This document shows positions 15,470 through 24,115 of a DNA stretch of 64,000 bases, one piece after another. Position numbers and translations under genes: made by a program. The notes below the pieces were generated by a model, which did not search any database, was not told the origin of the DNA, and saw nothing but the letters and a program-made list of their open reading frames with translations. Every line of letters begins with the position of its first letter. Positions within the stretch are counted from its first letter, which is position 1. Source of the DNA: Variovorax beijingensis (GTDB taxonomy: Bacteria; Pseudomonadota; Gammaproteobacteria; Burkholderiales; Burkholderiaceae_C); contig NZ_RXFQ01000010.1 in NCBI RefSeq assembly GCF_003951285.1, positions 182,182 to 246,181 of the forward strand, read 5' to 3'.

Positions 15470-17791
15470 TCAGGGCAGTTCGCGCGAGCTGGTCGGGTCG
15501 GCCGTGGGCGGCAGGGCGCCGCGCAGCGGGCTCGGGCGCAGGGTGCGCGTGTCGGCGGGCGGGCGCGGCGGCGGGATCAGCTGCGTGCCCTGGATGCGGT
15601 CGCTGCCGCTGCTGTTGCTGCTGGTGTCGCGGCTGCCCGGGCGCGGCAGCGGTGCCTCCGGCAGCACGGGGGCGGCATCCACGCCGCGCAGCATGACGTT
15701 GTCGGTGTTCGGCTGGGTGCGCTGCTGCATGCCGCGGATCTCGTCGTAGCGGTCGTAGGCAAAGGCTTCGGTGGAGGCACCGTCGCGCATGACCGCGGGG
15801 CGCAGGAACATCATCAGGTTGCTCTTGTTGCGCGTACGTATCTCGTTCTTGAACAGGTTGCCGAGCACCGGGATGTCGCCCGCCACCGGCACTTTCTCGA
15901 TCGTGTTGCCGTAGTCGTCAGACAGCAGCCCGCCGAGCATGACCAGGCCGCCGTCTTCCACCAGCACGCTCGATTCGATCGAGCGCTTGTTGGTGGTCGG
16001 GCCGTTGGGGTTGTTGATGGTGTTGCCGTCGACGGTCGAGGTCTCCTGGAAGATGGTCATCTTCACGGTGCCGTTCTCGTTGATGGTCGGGCGCACGCGC
16101 AGCGTGAGGCCCACGTCCTTGCGCTCCACCGTGGTGAACGGGTTGATGCCCACCGAGCCCGAGGTGCTGGCGTACTGGCCCGTGACGAAGGGCACGTTCT
16201 GGCCGATGACGATCTTGGCCTCTTCGTTGTCCAGCGTCAGCAGGTTGGGCGTGGAGAGCACGTTGGCATCGCCGTCGCTGTTGAAGAAGTTCGCGATCGC
16301 GCCCAGGATGTACTGGCCGCCGATCTTGCCGGCAATGCCGAGGTTCAGCCCCGACGACGGCCGCACGTTGGCCACGTCGCCCGTGGCCAGTGCCTGCGTC
16401 AGCGCCAGGATGTTGGCGCTGGCCAGGCTCGAGTTGGTGCCGATGACCGCGTTGTTGCCCAGCGCGCTCTGCCACTGGACGCCGAAGTTGGCGGCCTTCT
16501 TGGCACTGACCTCGACGATCAGCGCCTCGATCATGACCTGTGCGCGCCGGCCGTCGAGCTTGTCGATCACCGCGCGCATCTGCCGGTACTGCGGCTCGGG
16601 CGCCGTGATGATCAGCGAGTTGGTCGACGGGTCGGCCTGGATCTGCCCGCCGGTCGACGGCTGGTTGGCATTGTTGAGCGGCGCGTTGGCGGCCGCCGAG
16701 CCGCCGCCTTGCCCGCTCAGGTTGACCGGCATGGCCTGCGGAACATTGGCTTGCTGCTGCGGTGCGCCGCCGCCTCCGGCGGCCCCCGGCGCGCCCGGTG
16801 TGCCTGGCAGCTGGTTGGCCGCCATGGCGGCGCGCAGCGTGGCCGCCAGCCGCACCGCATCGGCGTTCTTCAGGTAGACCACGTAGATGTTGCCGGCGGC
16901 GCCGTTGCTGCTCTCGGCGGGCGCGCGATCGAGCTTCTGGACCAGCGTGCGCACCAGCGCCGCGCGCGCCGGGTTGGCCGCGCGCAGGATCAGCGCATTG
17001 CTGCGCGGGTCGGCCAGCAAGGTGGTGCGGAACGACGCATCGGCCGCACCCGGCGCGGCGGCGCCCGGCGTGGCGCCCGAACCGCTGCCGTCGACCAGCC
17101 GGGTGATCAGCGGCAGCATGTCGGTGGCGATCGAATGCTTGAGCGGGATCACCTCGATGTCCGACGCATTGGGCACGTCGAGCGCCGCGATGATGCGTGC
17201 CAGCCGGCGCATGTTGTCCGCGTAGTCGGTGATCACGAGCGAGTTGTTGCCCGGATTCACGTTGATGGTGTTGTTGGGCGGAATGAGCGGGCGCAGCACC
17301 GGCAGCAAGCTGTTCGGCGACTCGTAGTTGAGCCTGAAGATCTGCGTGACGATCTGGTTGCCGGCCACCGAGCCGGCGCTGGGGGTGGCGGTGTTGACGG
17401 TCTGGGTCTGGAGCTTGGCGTCGGCTTCGGGCACCACCTTGTAGAGCCCCTCGGCCTCCACCACCGCAAAGCCCTGCAGGCGCAGCGCGGAAGCGAACTG
17501 GTTGAACGCCGCGGCCGGCGCGATGGCGCGGTCGGTGACGAGGTTCATCGTGCCCTTCACGCGCGGGTCGACCACCACGTCGCGGCCGGTGACCACCGCC
17601 ATGGTGCGGGCCACGGCCTCGATGTCGGCGTTGGCGAAGTTGAGCGTGATGGGCTCGCCCCGGCGCGGCGCATCGCCGGACTGTGCGAACGCGGGCGGGG
17701 CGGCCTGCAGCAAGGTGGCGGCAACCAGCATCTGCGCTGCGAGTGCAACGACGGCGAGGCGGCTGCCGGGCGAAGTCAGTGGCTTCATCAT
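15470..17791 (-). CDS. gspD: Type II secretion secretin GspD
   Basis: 773 residues, outer-membrane channel. Signal peptide to about residue 36 (hydrophobic run then PPAFA), N0 domain beginning ITLNFANADIEAVARTMA, repeated N1-N3 domains (NSLVITDYADNMRRL, SNALILRAANPARAALV, NSLIITAPEPQYRQM) and a secretin domain ending with VPVAGDIPVLGNLFKNE and SNLMMFLRPAVMRD. A Gly/Ala/Gln-rich insert of about 50 residues separates N-domains, and the C-terminal 100 residues are proline/arginine-rich. A TTG two codons earlier is possible, but ATG 17791 lies two bases after the gspN stop and is the natural start. No pilotin gene is evident nearby. Confidence 0.97.
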   Translation of the reverse strand: MMKPLTSPGSRLAVVALAAQMLVAATLLQAAPPAFAQSGDAPRRGEPITLNFANADIEAVARTMAVVTGRDVVVDPRVKGTMNLVTDRAIAPAAAFNQFASALRLQGFAVVEAEGLYKVVPEADAKLQTQTVNTATPSAGSVAGNQIVTQIFRLNYESPNSLLPVLRPLIPPNNTINVNPGNNSLVITDYADNMRRLARIIAALDVPNASDIEVIPLKHSIATDMLPLITRLVDGSGSGATPGAAAPGAADASFRTTLLADPRSNALILRAANPARAALVRTLVQKLDRAPAESSNGAAGNIYVVYLKNADAVRLAATLRAAMAANQLPGTPGAPGAAGGGGAPQQQANVPQAMPVNLSGQGGGSAAANAPLNNANQPSTGGQIQADPSTNSLIITAPEPQYRQMRAVIDKLDGRRAQVMIEALIVEVSAKKAANFGVQWQSALGNNAVIGTNSSLASANILALTQALATGDVANVRPSSGLNLGIAGKIGGQYILGAIANFFNSDGDANVLSTPNLLTLDNEEAKIVIGQNVPFVTGQYASTSGSVGINPFTTVERKDVGLTLRVRPTINENGTVKMTIFQETSTVDGNTINNPNGPTTNKRSIESSVLVEDGGLVMLGGLLSDDYGNTIEKVPVAGDIPVLGNLFKNEIRTRNKSNLMMFLRPAVMRDGASTEAFAYDRYDEIRGMQQRTQPNTDNVMLRGVDAAPVLPEAPLPRPGSRDTSSNSSGSDRIQGTQLIPPPRPPADTRTLRPSPLRGALPPTADPTSSRELP

Positions 17792-17793
17792 GA

Positions 17794-18594
17794 TCAACCC
17801 AGGGTGATGATCGAACGTGCGTTGTCGCGCCGTCCGATGATGTTCAACAAATTGGAAAGCGCGTCTTCACGGCCGGCCGCGGCACTGGCTTCGCCATTGA
17901 AGCGAAAGGCGGTGCCGTTCCAGCTGCCGCTGCCGTTCAGCTGCAGGCTGCCTTCGCGCGTGCTCAGCAGCAGGCTCGGGCGGCTGCCGCCTTCGAGCGT
18001 GAGGCGGTAGCTGCCCATCGGCTTGAGCGTCGACAGGCTCGACGACACGTCGGTGGCGTCGAGCGTGGCCTGGCCCGCGATGCGCAGCACGGGGCCGTCC
18101 CACTGCATGGAAAGGGCCCGGGTGGAGAGGTCGAGCGTGCCTTCGAGCCTGAGCGTGTTCCAGGGCGCGCCCAGGCCGGTCAGCAAGGTGGCGGGCCAGC
18201 GCGAACTGCCGTCGCCCCACTGCAGCTGCATGCCATTGGTGCGCGGGCTGGCCTTGAGCTGGAGCGGCCGGGCCGCGCAGCAGGGCAGGTCGAGCACGGC
18301 GAACATGCCGCTCCATGCGGGACGCATGCGCCAGTTGAGCGCGCCGGGCAGCGAGACCGCCTCGGCGCCACCGGCGCCGCTGGCAAGCACCACGGCCGCG
18401 GTGCCGTTCCAGACCGTGCCGCGCGGGTTGACGAGCAGCAGCCGGCCCTGGCTCCAGTTCGAGAGCGCCATCGCCAGCCAGCGCGCCGGTGCGAACAGTA
18501 CCAGCGCCAGCAGCGCCCCCAGTACGATGCCGAGCAGGGCCCAGCGCCAGCCGCGGCGCGGCGCGGATTCGGCAAGGGAGGAGCGCGTCGCCAT
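17794..18594 (-). CDS. gspN: Type II secretion protein GspN
   Basis: 266 residues: short basic N-terminus, one membrane helix (about 16-36, WRWALLGIVLGALLALVLFAPARWLA) and a periplasmic domain rich in small beta strands. GSWNGTAFRFNGEASAAAGREDALSNLLNIIGRR near the end is the conserved GspN tail. Function in secretion is not settled and many systems lack it. Start ATG 18594 follows the gspM stop by 11 bases; the end nearly touches gspD. Identity rests on position between gspM and gspD, the WNG repeats and the C-terminal motif. Confidence 0.88.
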   Translation of the reverse strand: MATRSSLAESAPRRGWRWALLGIVLGALLALVLFAPARWLAMALSNWSQGRLLLVNPRGTVWNGTAAVVLASGAGGAEAVSLPGALNWRMRPAWSGMFAVLDLPCCAARPLQLKASPRTNGMQLQWGDGSSRWPATLLTGLGAPWNTLRLEGTLDLSTRALSMQWDGPVLRIAGQATLDATDVSSSLSTLKPMGSYRLTLEGGSRPSLLLSTREGSLQLNGSGSWNGTAFRFNGEASAAAGREDALSNLLNIIGRRDNARSIITLG

Positions 18595-18605
18595 GCGGGC
18601 CGGGC

Positions 18606-19139
18606 TCAACGGGCTGCGGGCAGCGCCATCACGAGCGTGCCCTCCCAGCGCACCTTCGCGGGCTGCGGGTCCTTGCTGCCGGCGGCCGGCGGCGCGGCGG
18701 CCGCACGGGTCAGGTGGGCCTCGCGCGGCACCGCATGCGCATTGCCGCGTGCCTGCGCCAGCCACTGGGCCACGGCATCGGCCGGCGTGGCGCGCATCGT
18801 GATGGTGGCGGCGCCGTCGCCGCTGGCTGTCATGAGCTGGGCATTGGTGCCCAGGCTCTCGCGCACCGAGGTTTCCAGGGCGCGCAGCGCGTCGTCGCGG
18901 TTCAGTCGGGGCTGCGCCTGCAGCGCCTTGGCGCGGTTCTGCAGGAGGGCCATCTGCTGCAGCTGCGCGTCGAGCTGCGCATGCTCGGCCGGCGCCGCGG
19001 CCAGCGTGCGCAGCGCGGGTGCAAGCGCAATCCACCACAGCAGCGCGAGCGTCACGAGCGCGGCCGCAATGGCGACCATGCGCCGCTCGCGCAGTTCGAG
19101 GGCGGCCCACCGGGCCCGGAGCTGTTCGCCGAAGTTCAT
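18606..19139 (-). CDS. gspM: Type II secretion protein GspM
   Basis: 177 residues. Cytoplasmic N-terminus with RERRMV, a single membrane helix at about 22-42 (VAIAAALVTLALLWWIALAPAL), then a coiled-coil-prone stretch (EHAQLDAQLQQMALLQNRAKAL) and a small periplasmic ferredoxin-like domain. GspM stabilises GspL and the platform. Its ATG overlaps the gspL stop by four bases (ATGA), confirming the start although the frame is open further upstream. Confidence 0.9.
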   Translation of the reverse strand: MNFGEQLRARWAALELRERRMVAIAAALVTLALLWWIALAPALRTLAAAPAEHAQLDAQLQQMALLQNRAKALQAQPRLNRDDALRALETSVRESLGTNAQLMTASGDGAATITMRATPADAVAQWLAQARGNAHAVPREAHLTRAAAAPPAAGSKDPQPAKVRWEGTLVMALPAAR

Positions 19140-20347
19140 CGCGCAGCCTCGGCCTGCACCAGGAGCAGATCGCCCTCGGCGCGCACGCTGTAGCCGCGCG
19201 GGCCCATCGCGCCCGAGAGCCGCGTGAGCTCGGAAGGCTGCAGGCCCAGCCCGCGCAGGCGCAGCTGGCCGGCGCTGTAGTCGATGGCGCTGGGCGTCTT
19301 GCCCGGCGGAAGATTGGGAGCGAGCGCGCCGATCATCGGTTCGAGGTCGCTGCCCGCGACATCGCCCACGGCCTGCTGCAGCGCCGCGACCTCGCGCGCC
19401 ATCTGCACCGGCGCGTCGACCACGAGTTTCACGGACGGGAAGGTCTGGGTCAGCATGGTCTTGACGGCCTGGCGCTTGGCCTCGAGTGCATTGCGCTCCT
19501 TCCAGGCCCAGGCATTCAGGCCGATCAATTGGGTCAGCAGCAGGGCGACGATCCCCCAGCGCGCGGCGCGCCACTCGGGCGCATAGCGCAGCGTCTGGAC
19601 CACCGACGCAAATTTCTTGCCGGCGCGGGCACGCCCCGTCGCGGCCAGGTCAAACTGCGCGAGCTCCCAGGGCGAGCGCGCCGCCTGCAGCCATCGCTGC
19701 GGCGCCTGCACGATGGGCAGGCGCCGTTCGAGCAGGTGCTCGGCGGCTTGCGCGACGGCGGGCTCGGCGCTGATCACGGCGGTGTCCAGCGGCAGGCCGG
19801 CGGCGAGCGCCAGGCCGGCGCCCGCGAGCGGCAGCGAGACCACGCCGTCGGCATCGCACACCGTGAGCTGCGGCGCCTCGGCTTCGCCGGTGACCTGCAG
19901 CAGCGGCGGACCGTCCGCGGGCTGCGGCGCGAATTCGGGAACGATGCGCACCACGCGCCGCCCGGCCGACTCCAGCCCCTGCACCAGCGTGCGCAGCCAG
20001 ATGCGGTTGCAGGCGGCCACCCAGACCGGCGCGCCGGCCTTGGCCTCGGGTTCGAGCGCAAAGTGCAGGACCTCGGGATCGTCGAGCAGATGTTCTTCGA
20101 GCAGGCCGTCGAGCACGGCGCGCAGCTTCGATGCACTGCTCATGCTGCCCTTGGGCAGCGTGACGCGGTGCCACGACAACGCTGCGGCCGGAATGCCGAG
20201 CGTGACTTCCGCGCTGGCCGGCAGCAGCGCGAGCAGCGCGCGGCCATGGTTGCGCAGTGCGATGCCGTCGTCGCCAGCCTGGGCCCAGTCGTACTCGCCC
20301 GCGGCGTCGGCCGGGGGGAGGGGGGCGATGAGCAGCAGCGGGGTCAT
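19136..20347 (-). CDS. gspL: Type II secretion protein GspL
   Basis: 403 residues. The actin-like cytoplasmic domain (about 1-245) docks GspE; one membrane helix near 265-285 (WGIVALLLTQLIGLNAWAW) is followed by a periplasmic ferredoxin-like domain. Conserved stretches include HRVTLPKGSMSSASKLRAVLDGLLEEHLLDDPE and the C-terminal LRLRGLGLQPSELTRLSGAMGPRGYSVRAEGD. The start has no evident ribosome site. The 136-base gap to gspK is the only real break in the gspG-gspF series and contains a small hairpin repeat. Confidence 0.92.
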   Translation of the reverse strand: MTPLLLIAPLPPADAAGEYDWAQAGDDGIALRNHGRALLALLPASAEVTLGIPAAALSWHRVTLPKGSMSSASKLRAVLDGLLEEHLLDDPEVLHFALEPEAKAGAPVWVAACNRIWLRTLVQGLESAGRRVVRIVPEFAPQPADGPPLLQVTGEAEAPQLTVCDADGVVSLPLAGAGLALAAGLPLDTAVISAEPAVAQAAEHLLERRLPIVQAPQRWLQAARSPWELAQFDLAATGRARAGKKFASVVQTLRYAPEWRAARWGIVALLLTQLIGLNAWAWKERNALEAKRQAVKTMLTQTFPSVKLVVDAPVQMAREVAALQQAVGDVAGSDLEPMIGALAPNLPPGKTPSAIDYSAGQLRLRGLGLQPSELTRLSGAMGPRGYSVRAEGDLLLVQAEAAR

Positions 20348-20396
20348 TTCGATTTCAGGAGGGCGGGTGATTGTAGGGGTGCGCCGATGGTGCCAT

Positions 20397-20415
20397 TGCT
20401 ACTCTATTTGTAGCA
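20397..20415. repeat. Small inverted repeat TGCTAC-N7-GTAGCA in gspK-gspL gap
   Basis: Perfect 6-base arms TGCTAC and GTAGCA separated by the A/T-rich heptamer TCTATTT. It stands in an AT-richer 136-base gap inside an otherwise tightly packed operon. No U-run follows on the minus strand, so it is not a normal terminator. Short hairpins of the GCTAC/GTAGC kind recur between genes in Comamonadaceae as I recall, so this may be a member of a dispersed palindromic element; that is memory, not something the window proves. Confidence 0.5.
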
Positions 20416-20483
20416 TTTGACGTCGATGCGACGGGCGCTGGACGATGTATTGATGCAACAGAAATGAAGAAAGAAAGTCGCAC

Positions 20484-21485
20484 TCAGGGTTTAGCCGGAG
20501 TGGCTGTGGCAAGGCCGGCGCCGCGGTTGCGCCAGATCGTCTTCACCGTGACGCCGTCGCGCTGCAGCAGCGAGCGCTCCTCGACCCAGGTGCGGTCGAG
20601 CCGCAGCCGGCCGTAGACCTCGAAGAACTGGGTGCCCACGCTGTGCTGGCCGGCGTTGAATGGCGTGCCGTTGCTCGGCAGCGCGGCGTTGGCGTCGGCA
20701 ATCTGCTTGAAGAACGAGCGCGTGCGCTTTTCCACCAGCTGGCGCGCGTCGCTGATGCTCAGCGACGGCAGGCTGGCGCTGATGGCTTCGGCGCTCGCGG
20801 TATTGATGTTGAGCGGCGTGCGTATCGGGAGGATCGTCACGTAGGGCTCGAGCGCGGCCGCGGTCGAGGGCGAAAGGCCGAGCCACACCAGCTGCGAGAC
20901 CTCCTGCGGCATCAGCGGCGCCGCGCCGGCATCGCCGCCGCCTGCGGCATCGGTGCCGGTGGCCAGCGCGCGCGCGAGCGAGGCCGTCATCGCGCTGAGT
21001 TCCGAGGCCGGCAGGCCCAGGATGCTGAACAGCTTGGTGAAGGTGGCCACGCTGGCCGGCACCGGCTTGTTGCCGTCGACCAGCGACAGCACGTTGAGCT
21101 TGGATTGCGCATCGACCACGCGGCCTGACAGGAAGGCGTCGGGCAGCCCTTCGAGGTTGTCGCTGGCCACGTTCCTCTCGGCCGAAAGAAAGCTCGTGAG
21201 CCGCGCTTCCGCGAGCGGCACGGCCCAGGGCTCGGCCAGGTGGTCGGGCCCGCCAGTGAGGGCGTCCTCGCGCAGGATCAGGCGCGACCAGTCGAGCGCG
21301 CCGATCAGCACCCACGCCGCCTGCACGCGTCCGCGCTCGGCGGCCTCGACTTCGGACGCGCGCCACTGCTGCCACAGCGCCGCGGCGGAGAAGGTGGCGA
21401 CAAGCATCACGGTCAGCATGGCCGCGAGCAGCGCCGCGCCGCGCTGGCGTCGCCCGTTTGTTCGAAAAACCGTGGATGCGGTCAT
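20484..21485 (-). CDS. gspK: Type II secretion minor pseudopilin GspK
   Basis: 333 residues, the large pseudopilin that caps the pseudopilus tip with GspI and GspJ. N-terminus RQRGAALLAAMLTVMLVATFSAAALWQQ is a prepilin-type leader and helix lacking Glu5, as usual for GspK. The globular part contains the SAM-like helix-hairpin motifs (LNINTASAEAISASLPSLSISDARQLVEKR) and DAQSKLNVLSLVDG. Start ATG 21485 overlaps the gspJ stop by four bases; the frame is open 500 bases upstream but that is shadow of gspJ. Confidence 0.93.
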   Translation of the reverse strand: MTASTVFRTNGRRQRGAALLAAMLTVMLVATFSAAALWQQWRASEVEAAERGRVQAAWVLIGALDWSRLILREDALTGGPDHLAEPWAVPLAEARLTSFLSAERNVASDNLEGLPDAFLSGRVVDAQSKLNVLSLVDGNKPVPASVATFTKLFSILGLPASELSAMTASLARALATGTDAAGGGDAGAAPLMPQEVSQLVWLGLSPSTAAALEPYVTILPIRTPLNINTASAEAISASLPSLSISDARQLVEKRTRSFFKQIADANAALPSNGTPFNAGQHSVGTQFFEVYGRLRLDRTWVEERSLLQRDGVTVKTIWRNRGAGLATATPAKP

Positions 21486-22165
21486 GAGCGCGGCGCTCCC
21501 ACCGTGGGCTTGACCCAATCGCGCGTGAGCGTGCCCGCCAGCCCTTCGCCCGGAGACAGGGTCAGCACCAGGCGAACGCCGTCCGGCATGTTCACGAGGG
21601 CGCCGGCCGGATTGGCCGGGTTCGCCGGATTGGGCGCGCTGGCCGGCAGCTCGCCCGCGGGCGTCCAGGCGTTCTCGCGGAAGTAGTAGAGCTGCCAGCT
21701 GGCGACCGGCATCAGCGCGACGTCGCCGCCGCCGCCTTCCTGCGCCCACGAGGCGGCCATGTTCCACGCCTGCTGCCATTCGCCGCGCGTGGTGAAGGGC
21801 GGCGATTGCCAGCGCCGCCAGCGGGTGCCGTCGGCACCGGTACGCAGCGTCCATGCCACCACCAGCATGGCGGGGGCGCCCGCATCGCTGCCGCGCCGCG
21901 TGAGCCGCAGCACGCGGCCGTCCCAGTCGATCGGGCGGGTCTGCGCGATCGGGGTCACGGCGTCGAGGTCGACACTCCATTGCGCAAGCGTGGTCTGCAG
22001 CGTCAGCACAGCGTCGGCGCGCTCCTGGTTCTGCGTGGTGGCGCGCGACATGTTGTCCAGGCCGCGCCAGCTCACGAGCGCGAGCAGCGCCATCACCGAA
22101 ATGGCCACCAGCAGCTCGATCAGCGTGAAGCCGCGGCGGGCTCCCTGGCTTACGAAGCGGCGCAT
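21482..22165 (-). CDS. gspJ: Type II secretion minor pseudopilin GspJ
   Basis: 227 residues. Leader MRRFVSQGARRG is cut before FTLIELLVAISVMALLALV (N-methylated Phe, Glu5 present), followed by SWRGLDNMSRATTQNQERADAVLTLQTTLAQWSVDLDAV, the typical GspJ helix. A run of NPANPANPAG occurs near residue 185. Start ATG 22165 shares one base with the gspI stop (TGATG), giving tight translational coupling. Confidence 0.94.
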   Translation of the reverse strand: MRRFVSQGARRGFTLIELLVAISVMALLALVSWRGLDNMSRATTQNQERADAVLTLQTTLAQWSVDLDAVTPIAQTRPIDWDGRVLRLTRRGSDAGAPAMLVVAWTLRTGADGTRWRRWQSPPFTTRGEWQQAWNMAASWAQEGGGGDVALMPVASWQLYYFRENAWTPAGELPASAPNPANPANPAGALVNMPDGVRLVLTLSPGEGLAGTLTRDWVKPTVGAPRS

Positions 22166-22539
22166 CAGAAGCGGCCCACCACGGTCGAGACGCGCAGCAC
22201 CGGCGCGTTGGCCTCGTCGCGCACCTGCACGTCGACGCGCCGGAAATTGGGATTGAGCGTGGCGATGGTGGAGGTGGTCACGTTGAACGAGACGCCGGCC
22301 TGCACGCAGATCGAGCCCGAATCGCCCACCGCCGGCATCTGCCTGGCGAGCCGCGCCTTGGCGAGCTCGTTTTCCGCGCACAGGTCGGCCAGCAGCAGGT
22401 CGGACTGGCGCTGTGCATTGCGCGTCAGCGACATGGTGGCCTGCGAGCCCGCCGCGAGTGCCAGCGCGACGATGCCCAGCGCAATCAGCACCTCGATCAG
22501 CGTGAATCCGCCGCATGCCGGATGGCGCCGGAGCCTCAT
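22165..22539 (-). CDS. gspI: Type II secretion minor pseudopilin GspI
   Basis: 124 residues, standard length. Leader MRLRRHPACGG is cut before FTLIEVLIALGIVALALAAGSQ. The helix continues into the characteristic NAQRQSDLLLADLCAENELAKARL region. Forms the tip complex with GspJ and GspK. ATG 22539 overlaps the gspH stop by four bases. Confidence 0.94.
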   Translation of the reverse strand: MRLRRHPACGGFTLIEVLIALGIVALALAAGSQATMSLTRNAQRQSDLLLADLCAENELAKARLARQMPAVGDSGSICVQAGVSFNVTTSTIATLNPNFRRVDVQVRDEANAPVLRVSTVVGRF

Positions 22540-23000
22540 GGCGTACTCACGGTGAAGGGCCTGAGGCCGTCGGTGGCAATGCGCAGCGAGCGTGCGGGCG
22601 GGCCTTCGGAATACAGCACGATCTGCTGCGCGGCAATGATCGGGTCGGGGCCCAGTTGCACCGCCGCCACCGGCGCGCCACCGGCCAGCGAGGCGGTGGC
22701 GCTGATGCCGCTCGCGGCCCAGCCGCTCGGCAGGGCATCGGGCGGCAGGCCGTCGAACACGAAGCTGCCGCCTTCCACGAGGCGCCACCGCACCGCGACG
22801 CCGCTCGCGCGCGACTGGGCGCGGGCCGATTCGAGCAGCGCGGCCAGCCGGTCGGCCTCGCGGTCGAGCCGGGCCGCGTTGGTGTCGCGCATCGCGAAGC
22901 TCACGCTGGCCGTCGCGATCGCGATGATCGCGATCACCACGATCAGCTCGAGCAGCGTGAAGCCGCCCGTGCGCCTACTGCCAGCTGCCGATGTCGGCAT
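22536..23000 (-). CDS. gspH: Type II secretion minor pseudopilin GspH
   Basis: 154 residues. Leader MPTSAAGSRRTGG is cut before FTLLELIVVIAIIAIATASVSFAM; then LDREADRLAALLESARAQSRASGVAVRWR, a normal GspH pattern. ATG 23000 gives a 13-residue leader and a 26-base overlap with gspG; an upstream ATG at 23027 would give a 22-residue leader and a 53-base overlap. I prefer the shorter. The long overlap with gspG is slightly unusual. Confidence 0.9.
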   Translation of the reverse strand: MPTSAAGSRRTGGFTLLELIVVIAIIAIATASVSFAMRDTNAARLDREADRLAALLESARAQSRASGVAVRWRLVEGGSFVFDGLPPDALPSGWAASGISATASLAGGAPVAAVQLGPDPIIAAQQIVLYSEGPPARSLRIATDGLRPFTVSTP

Positions 23001-23415
23001 TCTTGCCCTCGCCGCCGGCCTGGCCATCGGCGCCGAGCGAGAGCACGTCGATTTCGCCCTTGATACCCGGATTCATGTATTGGTACGGATGGCCCCACGG
23101 ATCGTTCGGCAGCTTCTCGACGTAGGGCTTCCAGTTGGGTGCGGCCGGCCCGGCGGTGGGGCGCACCAGCAGCGACTGCAGGCCCTGCTCGGCCGTCGGA
23201 TAGCGCTGGTTGTCCAGGCGGTAGAGCTTGAGCGCCTGCATCAGGTTGTTGATGTCGGTCCTGGCGGCGGTCACGCGGGCGTCGTCGGCGCGCTCGATCA
23301 CGTTCGGCACGATCAGTGCGGCCAGCACGCCGATGATGACCAGCACCACCATCAGTTCGATCAGCGTGAAGCCGCGCTGGGCAGCGCGGGTGGCGTCGCG
23401 TAGGATTTTTTTCAT
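22975..23415 (-). CDS. gspG: Type II secretion major pseudopilin GspG
   Basis: 146 residues. Leader MKKILRDATRAAQRG is cut before FTLIELMVVLVIIGVLAALIVPN, followed by ARTDINNLMQALKLYRLDNQRYPTAEQGLQSLL and DPWGHPYQYMNPG, the major pseudopilin fold with its calcium-site loop (LSLGADGQAGGEGKNADIGSW). First gene of the eleven-gene minus-strand operon; only 49 bases separate it from the divergent gspC, so the two promoters must overlap. No prepilin peptidase gene lies in the window; it must be supplied from elsewhere. Confidence 0.96.
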   Translation of the reverse strand: MKKILRDATRAAQRGFTLIELMVVLVIIGVLAALIVPNVIERADDARVTAARTDINNLMQALKLYRLDNQRYPTAEQGLQSLLVRPTAGPAAPNWKPYVEKLPNDPWGHPYQYMNPGIKGEIDVLSLGADGQAGGEGKNADIGSWQ

Positions 23416-23464
23416 AGCTTGGATGACATGGTTCGGAAGGCGCGCTGCATGATAATCCGCGCCC

Positions 23465-24100
23465 ATGACAAGTCCCTATTCCGCCGCGCGCTGGCACGCC
23501 CCCGTTGCAACCACGGGCCTGTGGGCGCTGGCCGCCGGTGCGGCGGTGTTCTGGGGGCTGCGGCTCGCGGCGCCGCCCGAGCCTGTGGCCGCGGCGGCCA
23601 CCATGCCGCGGGCGGCCGTCTCGGCCGACGCGGATGCGGTCGCGCGGCTGCTCGGCGTGGTTTCGGCGGCCGACGCGGCGCCCGCCGCACCCGAGGCGGC
23701 CAGCCGCTTTGCACTGTCGGGTGTGGTGGCGGATCCGTTCAACCAGGGCGCTGCACTGATCTCCATCGACGGCAAGCCGCCGCGGCCGTTCCGCGTCGGC
23801 TCGCGCGTGGGCGACAACTACGTGCTGCAGTCGGTCGGGGTGCGCGCGGCGACGCTAGGCACCAGCGCGCAGGGACCGGCGGCCTTCACGCTGCAGCTGC
23901 CCGTGCGCGCGCCGATCAGCTTCGGCAGCCCCGCTCCAGCGGGGGGGCCGGCCTCGCCAACGCCATCGGCCAGGCCCAGCGGGCTTTTTCCGGCGACGGT
24001 GCCTCCCGTGGTGGCGCCACCTGCCGGCGGAGCTGCACCGTCACAGGCGTCGCAAGCGCCGCCGTCAGATTCTGCGCAGCAGCCGCCTGCGCAGCAATAA
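23465..24100 (+). CDS. gspC: Type II secretion inner-membrane protein GspC
   Basis: 211 residues. One membrane helix at about 16-36 (TTGLWALAAGAAVFWGLRLA), then the HR domain (FALSGVVADPFNQGAALISIDGKPPRPFRVGSRVGDNYVLQSVGVRAATLG) that contacts secretin GspD. The C-terminal 60 residues are Pro/Ala/Gln/Ser-rich and there is no PDZ or coiled-coil domain, as in several Burkholderiales GspC. It is divergent from the rest of the operon, the Burkholderia-type arrangement. Confidence 0.93.
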   Translation: MTSPYSAARWHAPVATTGLWALAAGAAVFWGLRLAAPPEPVAAAATMPRAAVSADADAVARLLGVVSAADAAPAAPEAASRFALSGVVADPFNQGAALISIDGKPPRPFRVGSRVGDNYVLQSVGVRAATLGTSAQGPAAFTLQLPVRAPISFGSPAPAGGPASPTPSARPSGLFPATVPPVVAPPAGGAAPSQASQAPPSDSAQQPPAQQ

Positions 24101-24115
24101 AAGCCGGGCGGCCTT

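Noticed and set aside
15434..18010. 858-codon plus-strand frame opposite gspD/gspN
   Set aside because: Antisense shadow; composition is Arg/Val/His/Gln repeats, no motif, and gspD is unmistakable on the other strand.
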